From Nothopassalora personata (lineage: Eukaryota > Ascomycota > Dothideomycetes > Mycosphaerellales > Mycosphaerellaceae), in assembly GCA_033816765.1 (NCBI GenBank), contig CM066293.1:1240001-1304000 (forward strand): DNA of 64,000 bases. The letters run 5' to 3'. This document shows, in pieces, positions 33,145-43,310 of this stretch. The first letter of the stretch is position 1; every line of letters starts with the position of its first letter. The notes under the pieces are model-generated. The model saw nothing but the letters and a program-made list of their open reading frames with translations, was not told the DNA's origin and did no database searches. Both the position numbers and the translations under genes were made by a program.

Positions 33145-33528
33145 ATGGCTGTGAAAGATTTCGTTGACGGCAGTGGCTACATTTCAGACGACAGTGACTT
33201 CTATGGCGACCAGAAGGCACAGCAGAAGCTTGAGAAGAAAGCCAGACGTTGTCCCTCAAAATGGAGCCTTCCAAAGGAAGTTCTAGACTGACCCGAACAC
33301 AGGGCGTCCGGAAGGACTCCGAAGGAGCTTGCTCGCACTGGCCATCAACGCAACAAGCATCGCCGTGGCATGATCTATGACCGCCACAGGCGAGAGTGGG
33401 TAGCCGCACCGCCCTCTTCCACGGCAATCCTGTTGGTCAACAAGCAAGTCAATGCTAAAGCCACGCAAGCCTTATACAGCTACAATCCCAACCATGGGTC
33501 ATCCATCACTGACTCTGCGACAACTTGA
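33145..33528 (+). pseudogene. Small hypothetical frame with one in-frame TGA
   Basis: ATG 33145 to TGA 33526, 127 codons apart from a TGA at 33289-33291. The first half (FVDGSGYISDDSDFYGDQKA, then QQKLEKKARR) and the second half (KELARTGHQRNKHRRGMIYD, then RHRREWVAAP) are in the same frame and both look protein-like. One C-to-T change (CGA to TGA) would explain the stop. No good intron removes it. It lies between the PRI1 and BUB1 genes on the opposite strand and overlaps the BUB1 3' end by 23 bases. Unrecognised family; it may be a decayed gene or chance. Confidence 0.35.
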
Positions 33529-36500
33529 CACTCTTCTTCCTCCTCTCCCTAATCGCCGCCTCCATCCTCCCAATCGACCCCTTCAACCCCTGACCCCTCT
33601 CGCAATTCTCCTCCAACCACGCCTCCATCCTCTCCCTACAATGCCTCATGCCCCTGAGCACCGGCATCTTCTGTCCTTCTTCAGCCTCCAAATGACTAAG
33701 AGGGTTCAGGAGCAGTGTAAAGACCTCCTGCCAAATCTCAACTTGCCAATACCGCTTGAAGGATTCGCGGATGCGGTATGTCTTCGTCTGTCCCTGAGAC
33801 AGGCTATGCGTCTTGTCGGCAACAGTTTCCATATACTTGCCAAAGAGCATCGAGTGGATGATACCCGCGAGGCCGTGGTAGTCGATCTGATACGTCCAAG
33901 GGCGAAGCTCTCGCATTTCCGCGCAGTCTGCCTCGGAGGTCTTCCAGTCCGCGATAAAGGCGACGTTGGGTTGGAACTGCTTCATATCGATTCCTCGGCC
34001 GAAGTCAATGAGGCACACGCCCTTGCTAGACCATCCATGCGCACCGGATGGGAAGTATGTAGGGCTCCAATCTGTCTCCATGCCCGGGTCGTCGAATCGC
34101 ACGAGGACGTTGTCGCCCTTCAAGTCGCCGTGAATTAGGTTCTTGGCGTGCATGGCTTCGACCGTGCGGAGAAGTTCGATTGAGAAGAACATTGCTAGCA
34201 TTTCGTCCATACCAGACCCACTGCCCGTTTCGAGGCGAGCGGTGTTGACGAGATCGAGAAGTGTGCCTTGGTCGCGGTATTCTTCAACTAGGAAGCACTC
34301 GTCGCGGAAGAGGTGCATCTCGTGTGCGCGGACGATGGATTCTGCTGGGCGGGAGACTCCTAGTCGGCGATGCGATTGCCGGAGGATATAGAACTCCCAC
34401 GTGCTCGCTGGTTCTTCCATCTTGATCGCTTCAAGAGCTTTGCGATGAGCGAGTTTGCCAACACGGGCAGGTGGGAACTCTTCATCGGCTTCTTCCTCAT
34501 CAAGGGCTGCAATGGCACTATTCTCAACAAGATATACTGGAGCGAATGTACCGGCTCCGAGTTCTCTCTTGATGGTGTAAGTACCTTGAGCTGCAGGAAG
34601 GTCGATTTGTGGTGGAACAGAGAGAGTTTGGGCGGCTTTGTCGACATTCATGCTGTTCCTGCTGGCTTTGGATAACGTTCTGACGTATTTCTTGATCTCA
34701 GAGGACCGGCCAGTGCTGGTGTCGAGATTCTGGTGGTAGCCTTCGAACGACGAGAGCGAGGGTCTCATCTGGTTGAGGATGGTCTGTCGCACGTATGGAT
34801 CCATTGGATTGCACTGCAAGTCCTCGATGATTGGGCCCTTCTGGATTGCATCTAGTGCCGGAGCTTCATCCTTCTTCTCTGTCTGAGACTGTGCTGAACC
34901 TTGTCCGAGCGTAATCGCACCTTTCGTGCTCTTGGTGCGGATCGGCTGGAGAACCCTGCGTTTGTCTTCGGCCATGTCAGCGATCACGTCTTGAAAAGGA
35001 CTGCTGGGAGGCTCCTCGTCTTCTTCATCGTCCTCGACATCTTCTGGCATACCAATCTTTCTGCTCGGCGTCTTCGTGCCACCAAAGTAGTCCTTGCTTG
35101 TTCCTACAGTGGCAAGCCCCAGCGACGACTCGGTCTGTTCCGCGATAGGTGTCATGAAAGGTAGTCGATGGTTCGGCAAGACCTGGTAATGTACAGCGGG
35201 AGGCTCGTAATCTTCATCTGGAACTGGCACGTATCTAGTGCGAGGATTCTCATCTTCCGCGGATGTGATTAGATCCTCATTGCGGCCATCGTGGCTGCCT
35301 TGGTCGTGTGCATCGTGCGTCGTGGTCTGGCCCGATTCTGTACCGTCTGCTGGTGGAACATGCTTGCTGGAGGTAAAGTCCGACCACGCGCTCACGTCCG
35401 TTCGATCATCGTCGTCGGTTCTTGTGCTTTTGAGCAATTCATTTCTCGTCTCGTCGCCGTATTCGCTCGCAGGAGCTGATAATTTGCCAGTTGCTGTGCT
35501 TTCGTCTCCAGTCGTGTAGTCTGTCTCAGCATCGCTTTCACTTTCAGACTCTTCATCTTCGTCCTGCTGCTCGTCATGGGAAGGAAGGGGAGCACTGAAG
35601 ATGCCGTAGATCTCCTCCATGGCTTCCTTCGTATTAATCGTCATGGTGGGCTCTGCAGGTCCGATTGACTTCTTCCGCTTCGACTTTGGCTTTTGCGGCG
35701 AGTCCATATTGAGCTTGATTGTCTGTGTTTCGTTCTTGATGTACTTGACCTCTGGTACTTTGATCTTGCGAGTGCGATTGGCACGCTCTTCTCGCCTGGC
35801 CTTTTTCGCGGCATCAATTTCTTGCTTCGAAGGCGGAGTATTCTCGTCCTGGTCGTCGTTCAAGGCCAGGGTCTTTGCGAACTTCTCCACCAGTCCGTTC
35901 TCCTGATTGTGACTCTGCGTGTTCTTGTGTTCGTGTTCCGGAATGTCTTCGAATATCTTGAAGCCCTTGTCCTTCGACTTCGACTTCACAGGTGCCTCCG
36001 GTGTATGCTCTTCCGGTCGTGAAGATCGTTCGACTGCAGGCGCGTCGTCCAGGTGAATATCGAAAGTCTCGCACCGGGCGGTCTTCTTTGGCCTTGCCTT
36101 GCCCTTCTTCCAGTTCTTGCTGAGCCAACCGCGATGCCGTGCTCGCAGCTCTTCGAAACAATATTCTTTCGCAAGATTGCCAGCTTCGGGGTAGACCGCT
36201 TCGAGATTCACAAAAACACATTCAAGCCTACCAGTCTTCTCATTGAGAACACACTGCTGCTCATGACTACTAGTCGAGGTGTGGTCGGAAAGATGCTTTG
36301 GCATTGACGTACGAGAAGGCTGCATACACGAAACATGATTTAGTCCTGCATCCGTAAACATGAGGTATGATTCTTGAAAAGAAGTGGGCAGACTCACCTG
36401 GTCTTTGAAGATAGCCAGCTTCTCCATTCCGCCGTTCGTCTTGCCAACCTTCAGCTTCTGGCCAGCCATCGGCTTGGCTTCATGCGAGTTCTCCTTTCGC

Positions 36501-37351
36501 CTGCTCGACAGCGATCCAAAGTTGTCCCATCCCGTGCCACTGCTGCCCGATCCTGGTCGAGATGGCGCATCGCCGTCTGCGAAAATCTGCATCTTCGAGC
36601 TCTTCGTCTTCTTCGAGCCGCTGCCTTGCTGCGGTTGCGATGGAGATGCAGAGGCGAAGGGGTCAAGCTTTGCGGCCAGAGCTGGCCTCACTGACGGGAG
36701 AGCAGGGCTTGATGGCTCTGCTGCATCTTGCGGTCGCGCTGCGAGTCGCTGTTCAAACTCGCCAAACTTGCGCGTCAGACGCGCAGCGGGCGTTGCCTCT
36801 TTTTCAATGCCCATCCTGTATATCTCCTCTGCCTGGTTCCATCGGCCTTGATTCTCCAGCCATGCTGCGAATTCTTCGTAGTAAAGTGCCAGACTCTCTC
36901 CGATGTTGTGGCGCGCCAGGAAAACAAACGCTTCGCGCGGCGCGTCTGAGAAAAGCCGGATGTAGTGTAGCCATATCTTCAGATATCGTGGATCATTCTT
37001 GTAATGCTTGTCGGATTGGAAAGCCTTGGTCGCGCGCTCCAGCAGAGGCAACAGTTGTGATTGTGGTGTGGCCTGAGCCGAGGGAAAGGCGTCCAGCGTC
37101 CATTTCACATAGCGGTCGTATACATCGAGAGGGTCGTCGGCTTCGTCAATCGTAGCGAGCTCCTTCTCGAACTCTGCGCGGGCGGTCACTTGCGCTTCGC
37201 TGAGCAGACCGGGCGAGGGTTGTGCGCCGAGCAGTGGTGGAGAGTACAGTTGCGCGAGCGCTTTCGCCGACCGTCCGCTGGGCAGAGTCTGGATGTTCTC
37301 CTTCTGCTGCTCAATGACGTTGAAGTCAATGAGGTCCTGCGATTCCGCCAT
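33506..37351 (-). CDS. BUB1: Spindle-checkpoint protein kinase BUB1 (Bub1/Mad3 type), 2 exons
   Basis: Kinetochore-associated Ser/Thr kinase of the spindle assembly checkpoint. Exons 37351-36398 and 36319-33506 give 1,255 aa. The 78-nt intron (GTGAGT to GCAG) has no stop and keeps frame, so it can be overlooked. Domains: a KEN box at residues 17-19; the Mad3/Bub1 TPR-like region (DDPLDVYDRYVKWTLDAFPS and NDPRYLKIWLHYIRLF); a GLEBS-like segment (EYCFEELRARHRGW); the conserved NTKEAMEEIYGIF motif; and a C-terminal kinase domain with GAGTFAPVYL, HGDLKGDN (Asp1050) and IDFGRG (Asp1090). HGD instead of HRD is normal for Bub1. The kinase is therefore predicted active, so one gene probably supplies the Bub1 role. 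The start MAESQDLIDF is chosen because upstream sequence in frame lacks homology and contains a C-run in the leader. Confidence 0.95.
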   Translation of the reverse strand: MAESQDLIDFNVIEQQKENIQTLPSGRSAKALAQLYSPPLLGAQPSPGLLSEAQVTARAEFEKELATIDEADDPLDVYDRYVKWTLDAFPSAQATPQSQLLPLLERATKAFQSDKHYKNDPRYLKIWLHYIRLFSDAPREAFVFLARHNIGESLALYYEEFAAWLENQGRWNQAEEIYRMGIEKEATPAARLTRKFGEFEQRLAARPQDAAEPSSPALPSVRPALAAKLDPFASASPSQPQQGSGSKKTKSSKMQIFADGDAPSRPGSGSSGTGWDNFGSLSSRRKENSHEAKPMAGQKLKVGKTNGGMEKLAIFKDQVSLPTSFQESYLMFTDAGLNHVSCMQPSRTSMPKHLSDHTSTSSHEQQCVLNEKTGRLECVFVNLEAVYPEAGNLAKEYCFEELRARHRGWLSKNWKKGKARPKKTARCETFDIHLDDAPAVERSSRPEEHTPEAPVKSKSKDKGFKIFEDIPEHEHKNTQSHNQENGLVEKFAKTLALNDDQDENTPPSKQEIDAAKKARREERANRTRKIKVPEVKYIKNETQTIKLNMDSPQKPKSKRKKSIGPAEPTMTINTKEAMEEIYGIFSAPLPSHDEQQDEDEESESESDAETDYTTGDESTATGKLSAPASEYGDETRNELLKSTRTDDDDRTDVSAWSDFTSSKHVPPADGTESGQTTTHDAHDQGSHDGRNEDLITSAEDENPRTRYVPVPDEDYEPPAVHYQVLPNHRLPFMTPIAEQTESSLGLATVGTSKDYFGGTKTPSRKIGMPEDVEDDEEDEEPPSSPFQDVIADMAEDKRRVLQPIRTKSTKGAITLGQGSAQSQTEKKDEAPALDAIQKGPIIEDLQCNPMDPYVRQTILNQMRPSLSSFEGYHQNLDTSTGRSSEIKKYVRTLSKASRNSMNVDKAAQTLSVPPQIDLPAAQGTYTIKRELGAGTFAPVYLVENSAIAALDEEEADEEFPPARVGKLAHRKALEAIKMEEPASTWEFYILRQSHRRLGVSRPAESIVRAHEMHLFRDECFLVEEYRDQGTLLDLVNTARLETGSGSGMDEMLAMFFSIELLRTVEAMHAKNLIHGDLKGDNVLVRFDDPGMETDWSPTYFPSGAHGWSSKGVCLIDFGRGIDMKQFQPNVAFIADWKTSEADCAEMRELRPWTYQIDYHGLAGIIHSMLFGKYMETVADKTHSLSQGQTKTYRIRESFKRYWQVEIWQEVFTLLLNPLSHLEAEEGQKMPVLRGMRHCRERMEAWLEENCERGQGLKGSIGRMEAAIRERRKKSVKLSQSQ
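36320..36397 (-). other. Stop-free, frame-keeping intron of BUB1
   Basis: GTGAGT donor and TATGCAG acceptor on the minus strand; 78 nt, a multiple of three, with no in-frame stop. Retention would insert 26 residues after IFKDQ. The inserted sequence is unlike the flanking conserved region, so splicing is the likely default. Confidence 0.75.
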
Positions 37352-37944
37352 TGTTGTCGTGGCCGTCCTGTTGTTAGTAGTGTAAAGAATGGTCAACAAG
37401 AACAACAGACGCGACGAGCAAGCAACAGCACGAGCGCAATCGCAACTGATCTTTCGCGCTTGCCGAAAACAAACCCCCCCCCCCTCCCCGAAGCAGCGGG
37501 TGTTGCTGTGGCGATCGGAGATTTTAGGGCTAGCTGCCGAGGGCCGACTGCCGAGAGCCGGTAGCCAGGGTCCTCGGTCTCTCCCCCCGGCCACCTTCCC
37601 CGTGATGCCAGCCTCCTTCGCCCAACCTCTCGCGATTCTCTACCAACTGCAGCCAACCACATGGCCTTGTGCAGGGCAGCTATGGCCACACTCTTCGTCA
37701 GATACAGGTCTGGCTGAGCGCATCTAGATGACGACGCGTGCAAATGCAATGGCTGGTTAGACAAGGAAACAGTCGACGGTGCTGTCAAATAGGTCCACGC
37801 TTGTCTCCCTCCTCCCTCTTTCTCTACACATACTCGCACAAGCACAAACCCATCGCAGTGCTTGTAGTATCTATCCCCATTGTACAGAATTATCGACATT
37901 ACGGATTGCATGCAGACATGTTGACCCTGCAGAGTCTACTCGCC
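37352..37944. promoter_or_regulatory. Divergent promoter region between BUB1 and the GH16 gene
   Basis: 593 bases between two head-to-head start codons. It contains an 11-base C run near 37474. No named operator is identified. Confidence 0.45.
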
Positions 37945-39427
37945 ATGCGCTCGCCGCTGCGACTGGCCGTCCTCGCTGGCCTCATCTTCACATCACCAAC
38001 CACAGCACAGACTTACTCCAGCTGTAACCCGACAAAACAATCGGGATGTTCCGCGAATTCAGCCCTCGGTAACTCACTGTCGGTCAACTTCGAGGACGGA
38101 GCATCAGATCAGTTTACTGCGCAAGGCGCCCCAACGTACGACAGTAACGGTGCGGCTTTCAGCGTCGCGAGCTCGGGACAGGCCCCAACTCTTGTGTCAA
38201 AATGGTACATCATGTTCGGCAAGCTGTCAGTCACGCTCAAGGCAGCTCCGGGCCAAGGCATTGTCAGCTCGGTAGTGCTCCAATCAGACGATCTGGACGA
38301 GATCGATTGGGAGTGGTTGGGCGGAAAGGGCAGCGAAGTGCAGACCAACTACTTCGGCAAAGGTCAAACCACGACCTACGACCGCGCAGCAGTACACGCC
38401 GTCGACAACACCCAAGGCGAATTCCACACTTACGATATCGAGTGGACCGAGAAGCAGATTGTCTGGACAATCGACAAGAAGACTGTTCGCGTGCTCAACT
38501 ATGGCGACGCCAACGGCCAATACCCTCAGACTCCCATGCAGCTTAAGCTCGGTGCATGGGCAGGTGGCGACTCCAGCAACAGCCAAGGCACAATCGACTG
38601 GGCAGGTGGTGCAGTCAACTACGCTGCAGGTCCATTCACCATGTACGTCAGCTCGCTGTCAGTGGTCGACTACTCGACCGGCAAATCATACAGCTACGGC
38701 GACATGAGCGGCAGCTGGGAAAGCATCAAATCGGACGGTGGCAAGATCAACAGCAATTCAGGCGGTAGTGTCGTCGTTGCCAATGCTCCCTCCATCACCT
38801 CGACGGCCAGCGGCCAGCAGCCATGGACCGGCACCCATGCCACCAACAAAGCGACCGTGTCGTACACCTCTCTGCCTGGTCTGCCATCTGGCTGGACGGT
38901 GAGTGGCTCTGGCAAGGTCGTTCCACCCTCGGCGGCCCCAGTGAGTAAGATTCCTCCCAGTGCTGACACTTTCAACGAACAGTATGCTAACGCTCCTCCA
39001 GTCGACATCCCAACTCGCTTTCTCTACCTCGTCGCCGGCGCCATCACCTGCCGCGGGTGGTTGTTCAGGCTCAGGGTATAAGCTCGTCACGAGCTACAAC
39101 AATCAAGGCTTTCTCGTCACAGCAACCATTCCTGCCGGCGCGTCCACTGGCTGGGATGCCAAGGGCATGCCAACGACCGTGCTTCCAGCCAACTGTGTGG
39201 TCTCGAACCGGCCGACGGCCGCCGGTGAGGCTCTCAAGATGGTCAAATCTGAGTCGGGCACATCACAACTGCTGCTGGCCTCGGCAGATGCATCCGCACT
39301 CATTACGGCTCAAGTCTCGAGAAGCTCAAGTGACAGTCGCGTACACCGCGCCAGCAACGTCGCGCCTTGGATTGCAGCGTTTTGCACTTTGTTTCTTGCA
39401 TCAGCGATAGGAATAATTCGGGCATAG
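37945..39427 (+). CDS. GH16 Crh-type chitin-glucan transglycosylase, GPI-anchored, 2 exons
   Basis: Cell-wall enzyme of the Crh1/Utr2 class, which links chitin to beta-glucan. Exons 37945-38940 and 39002-39427 (61-nt intron with a GCTAAC branch site just before the CAG) give 473 aa. Seen: a signal peptide (MRSPLRLAVLAGLIFTSPTT), an early Cys pair (SSCNPTKQSGC), the GH16 catalytic motif DEIDWEW with Glu119 as presumed nucleophile and Glu123 as acid/base, and the conserved FHTYDIEWT. A Ser/Thr/Gly-rich region follows, then a hydrophobic C-terminal segment (WIAAFCTLFLASAIGII) fitting a GPI-attachment signal. No chitin-binding CBM18 is seen. The in-frame ATG at 37918 is an alternative start giving nine more residues. 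The product is expected at the plasma membrane or wall. Confidence 0.92.
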
Positions 39428-40279
39428 AAAGCATAGCGACAGGAAATTCGCTTCGCAGCGGGATCAACATTGGGCTGTACAGGCACTACAAAAACATGGA
39501 TGTAATGACTGGATTTTTGGGGGGAGTTTCGGGTGGGAACGACGAGAGCCGCGATAGCAGGATCCGTACTTGAAGACTATGATGGTATGACTGTAATGCG
39601 AATCAATTCATAATACATGCCTCCGCCAGCTCAAGCTCAGCAGTTAAATATTATATCTTTAAAGGACATATTCGTCACACTGTCACCATGGTACCAGAAT
39701 TGCTGCTGATCCTAATTTCGCGACTCGTGATGCTTGGCATGACGGGATCTGGGCTGCGGGCTGTTAACGGTGTCAATGACGAGCAGAATATCGTCCATCT
39801 CGACCCCTCATCAAGAGTGTCGTTGACTGACGACACGCACACATACTCCTCGCGCGTTTCGTCCCCATGGGTACGGCAATCCTGTTTGTGAGCTGTGCAG
39901 GCTGCGTGGGATGTGCTGACATGGGAGCACGCCACAGATCAGTCTCCACTTGAGATCCTCTCGATTCAGAAGGGGGAACTTTGAGCAGGCGGAGACGAGG
40001 CAAGGCGGAGAGGGGGTTCCTTCTCGCGGAAGGTGAAGGTCGGTGATTTCGGCATGCCGAGAGTCCATTGTAGCTGCCATCGCAGTATCAATGCATAGTC
40101 TCGACTCTCTGATCGCATATTGCTCATTGCAGTGCTCATGCCTTGATGTGGTGTATCGCCCCGTCGCACTTCCTCCTCGACGCCGCCAATGCCACGCGTG
40201 AACATGCATGCGTTCCCCCGGCGCCACGGCGCTTGAATAATTTCATCCTACAACATGCATTCCGAGCATCGACGCGACC
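39428..40279. other. Intergenic region
   Basis: About 850 bases with no gene I can support; short frames on both strands lack motifs. Confidence 0.55.
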
Positions 40280-41942
40280 ATGGCTAACACATTGGATTGT
40301 GAATGTTCTCACCACCGGCATCCTTCCTCAGTACATCCCTGCTCCATCTGCCGCGTGACCAGCAGCAACCGCACTTCCCTTGACTGGAACTCGCCAGTAC
40401 GAAAATCCTTCAACAGCCAACATGACGGCGTGCACACCTTCGACTTCGACGTCGTGCCACCTCTAAGCAGCACCACCATCGAGCCTTACCAGCGCGTCAC
40501 ATCACCTCGCCCATGTCCCTTGCACGCCATACCAGACGGCGAGCATGTTGATTTCTCCCAGGCATAGTATGCTAAAGCGGACCCTTGCCGCCAATGCGGA
40601 CGACGAGCTAGGTGCGAGCATCGACCTATTATCAACCCTAAGCCGACTTCGCCTGTAACGACGCCGACCTACTACCTCTCGCCCAACGACTCCCCATCTC
40701 GTCAGGGCAACACACTCGATGGCTTGGCGGCACGGAGTCTCGACGACGAGGAACGTACACCGCCCGGAATCGTTGCCAGTGACGATGATGAAGAAGAAGA
40801 AGAAGGAGAAGAAGAACTGCAAAGAGTAACGGTCAGCCCCATATTCTCGCTGGAAGACGTGCCACACGACTCGATCGAGCATTCAAGTCCACAAAAGGCG
40901 AAGCAGTGTCGGGAACGGAGAGGGTCGCATCTCAACGAAGATGTCTCGAATCGCGAGCATACTAGCAGCCCGCCACCAACCATCCGGACCAGCACCACGA
41001 TGCGAAGAAGGAAGCGCGACAAATTGAAGAGATTCTTCCGAAGATTCAAGTTCCGCCGATCGTCGAAGTCCAGCTCGAAGTCTACCCGGACCAGCAACAC
41101 GGCAAGGTCAAAGTCCATACCAAACGACACCAACTGCGGGAGTAGAGGTATTGTCGACGAGGACTTCCGGAACGACAGCACTGTCAACCTTGGTGACCTT
41201 CAAACACACGAGGCAGAAATCGAGGCGAAGTAAGTCACCATAATCGACTTCTACTGCTTTCACACTGACAATGTGAGCAGGCGCCAGAAGCGTGAAGCAA
41301 AGCTCGAAGCAAAGTACGAAACTTTCACCTCATCTCGTGGCTGCTACTGCTCACCACTATTACAGGAAAGCAAGGCGCGCACGTCGTCAAGCCAACCACG
41401 AGGCTCATCGAAAAGGGCATGGCTCCAGTACTGGTGGGTTTTGGACGATGTTTTCTATGTTCACTTCAGCAGGATGTTCAGCGGGAGATTCATCAGGATG
41501 TTCGTGAGGGTGTTCATCGGAATACGGAGGGAGATATTCATCAGGATGTTGACGTGACGTGAGCTGACTGCAATACCAGCCGCGATCAGATGATGATGAT
41601 GATGATGATGATAATGATGTGACATGGAACTGACCGACCAAGTCCCAGTGACCGCCGAGGCCCTGGACTCGCTTCCCGATAACTCAAGACGTAGAGACGG
41701 ATCGCGTACGAGCTCGGTGGAAACTCACGTCAGCGGTTGGGTGAAGGTTCGTTTACCTCTCTACCATCGCCGCAGTGTGCTTACCCAAAGAATAGAACAC
41801 CTTGAAAGAACCTCGCGAAGGACCCAAAGATTTCATGGCCCGGGAGCCCGTCTTTACGCTCGGTGAATTTCTCGAACGAAGCAGAGATGGCGACTACTAT
41901 CGGGAAGATGGCATGTGGAAAGGGGTAACGCCAAGGATTTAA
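40280..41942 (+). CDS. Unrecognised multi-exon gene, Cys-motif N-terminus and basic middle (model incomplete)
   Basis: One frame runs from ATG 40280 to 41229 with a single TAG at 40565-40567. Before it lie CECSHHRH and HPCSIC; after it lie CRQCGRRARCEH, an acidic stretch and a very basic block (MRRRKRDKLKRFFRRFKFRR). Either an intron removes the TAG (phase-compatible GTACGA at 40397 to GCATAG at 40567 is possible, branch site weak), or there are two genes, or it is a nonsense mutation. Then a clear intron 41230-41280 (GTAAGT-CAG), exon 41281-41313, intron 41314-41365, and an exon (KARRARRQANHEAHRK) running into a 12-bp tandem repeat. Farther on, 41650-41760 (VTAEALDSLPDNSRRRDGSR) and a last exon near 41818-41942 (FMAREPVFTLGEFLERSRDG) look coding; the intron between them probably starts GTGAAG and ends AATAG. 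The joining of the middle is unresolved. No family recognised. Confidence 0.42.
41465..41548. repeat. 12-bp tandem repeat, seven imperfect units
   Basis: Units follow the pattern TTCATCAGGATG with substitutions (41465-41476, then every 12 bases to 41548). On the + strand one frame reads F-I-R-M type tetrapeptides. On the minus strand one frame reads HPDE/HPHE-type tetrapeptides. It lies in the unresolved part of the gene at 40280-41942. Confidence 0.8.
41590..41611. repeat. (ATG)n microsatellite
   Basis: About seven consecutive ATG/GAT triplets, probably in an intron or unresolved exon of the gene at 40280-41942. Confidence 0.75.
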
Positions 41943-42252
41943 AGATTACAAGAAAAATGGCCCATGGAAAGAGGCGGTCGTCTCGGGTGGTGGCGGTACC
42001 TAGACTGACAAAATCAACACCTTCACCCTGAAACGTGACGGGCGGGCTCTCCGAGAAACTGTCATTGCATCTTGTGTCTGTCGTAATCAGTGCTGCTACA
42101 AGCCACGTGCTCAAACCACAGGTACCAAGCTCTACCAACATTATAACCATCGCGCGCATAAAATCATAGGTATCTCGCATTCCAGTAGGAAAACCTCCCC
42201 TGTCATCTCTTCCTCAACCCTCAGCATACCGTCCCGGCATATGGTCCACTCC
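41943..42252. other. Convergent 3' region
   Basis: 310 bases between the end of the 40280 gene and the PIL1 stop codon. Only 3'UTR sequence is expected; nothing else is seen. Confidence 0.5.
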
Positions 42253-43310
42253 CTAAGAAGCCAACGCCGCATTCTCAGTCTGCTTCTCGGTCGGATAAGG
42301 AGGCGGAACATGGCTCGTGCCATCCTCTTGCGCCCGCTCCATGGCCTCCACCCTCTGTTGATGAGCACCAACATTGCTGTACTCGGTGCCCGCCGCACTC
42401 CCAGCGGCCACTCCCACATTCTGCTGGGCCTGCTGGATTGGCACTTCCTGGCTCGCCATCCCGTTTCCGCCAAGCTTGCTCGCGCTCGTCCTGATGGGCT
42501 CCATGTTCGCCTGCCATGCCCTCAAGTCCGACTCGGCGTCGTTCAGAATTTGGCGGCCGGTCTCGACGTCGGTGAAGGCGGGGCGGTCTTCGCCGGGGAC
42601 AATGGGGGTGTCGTCGAGGAGGTTGATGAGGCGGCGGGCGCGCTGGGCGAGGAGGATTTGTTTCTCGGCGCGCTCGATGACGGCGGCGGTGTGGAGGTCG
42701 AAGGCTTCTTTGAATTTTTGGCGGGTGACGTTGGTGAGTTGGGCGTCGGCGACGAGGGATTGGGCTTCGGCGCGGACGAGTTCTTGTTCGAGGGTGACGA
42801 GTTTGGTGGATTCGGGTTCTTTGTATTTGAGTTTCTGGATTTCGTCTTGGATCTATGGAGACGTGAGCATGGGCGTGTCGCGGTAGCATGTTGGATACGT
42901 GTGGTGCTCTGACCTTCTGCTTGTTGGTCCTGGTCGGCTGCACACTGGCCTCGACGTTGCGGATTTGCTTCAGCACGCCTCTGCTCTCCTCCAAGTTCTG
43001 GGCGTAGAGATCCTCCTGCTCTGCGATCTCGGCCAGCAAGACACCGAGCTTGTCGCTGACGTCGCTGACGCCGTCGTCGTCGGTGCTCTCGCCCCACTCG
43101 CTGAGCTGCGATGCGATGCTCTGTGTCTCACGTCCAGCCTGCTCGTGGGCGCCGATCGCGTGGTTCTCCGTCTTGATCAGCTGGTACAGCTTCTTCGACA
43201 GCTCGGGCTGGCGAATGCCACGCAGCGAGGCCATCGAGAAGTGGTGCTTGGTAGAGCCGCCATCTTTCTCGCCCTTCTTCGATCGAATGCTGTGCGAGCG
43301 TCCAATGTTC
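42253..43310 (-). CDS. PIL1: Eisosome core protein Pil1/Lsp1 (BAR domain), first exon unresolved
   Basis: Builds eisosomes, the furrow-like plasma-membrane domains of fungi, by self-assembling BAR dimers. Exons 43310-42914 and 42852-42253, separated by a 61-nt intron (GTCAGA to ATAG), encode 331 residues. Diagnostic sequence: SMASLRGIRQPELSKKLYQL, ENHAIGAHEQAGRE, QLSEWGE, KLGVLLAEIAEQEDLYAQNL, IQDEIQKLKYKEPESTKLV and RARRLINLLDDTPIVPGE. The C-terminal tail is Gln/Ala-rich. Codons upstream of the internal ATG at 43234 (NIGRSHSIRSKKGEK) match the conserved Pil1 N-terminus, so translation begins in a tiny upstream exon spliced at the CAG beside 43311. I could not place that exon; it should add only two or three residues. 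Confidence 0.93.

Noticed and set aside
33452..34138. 228-codon plus-strand frame
   Set aside because: Antisense to the BUB1 kinase domain.
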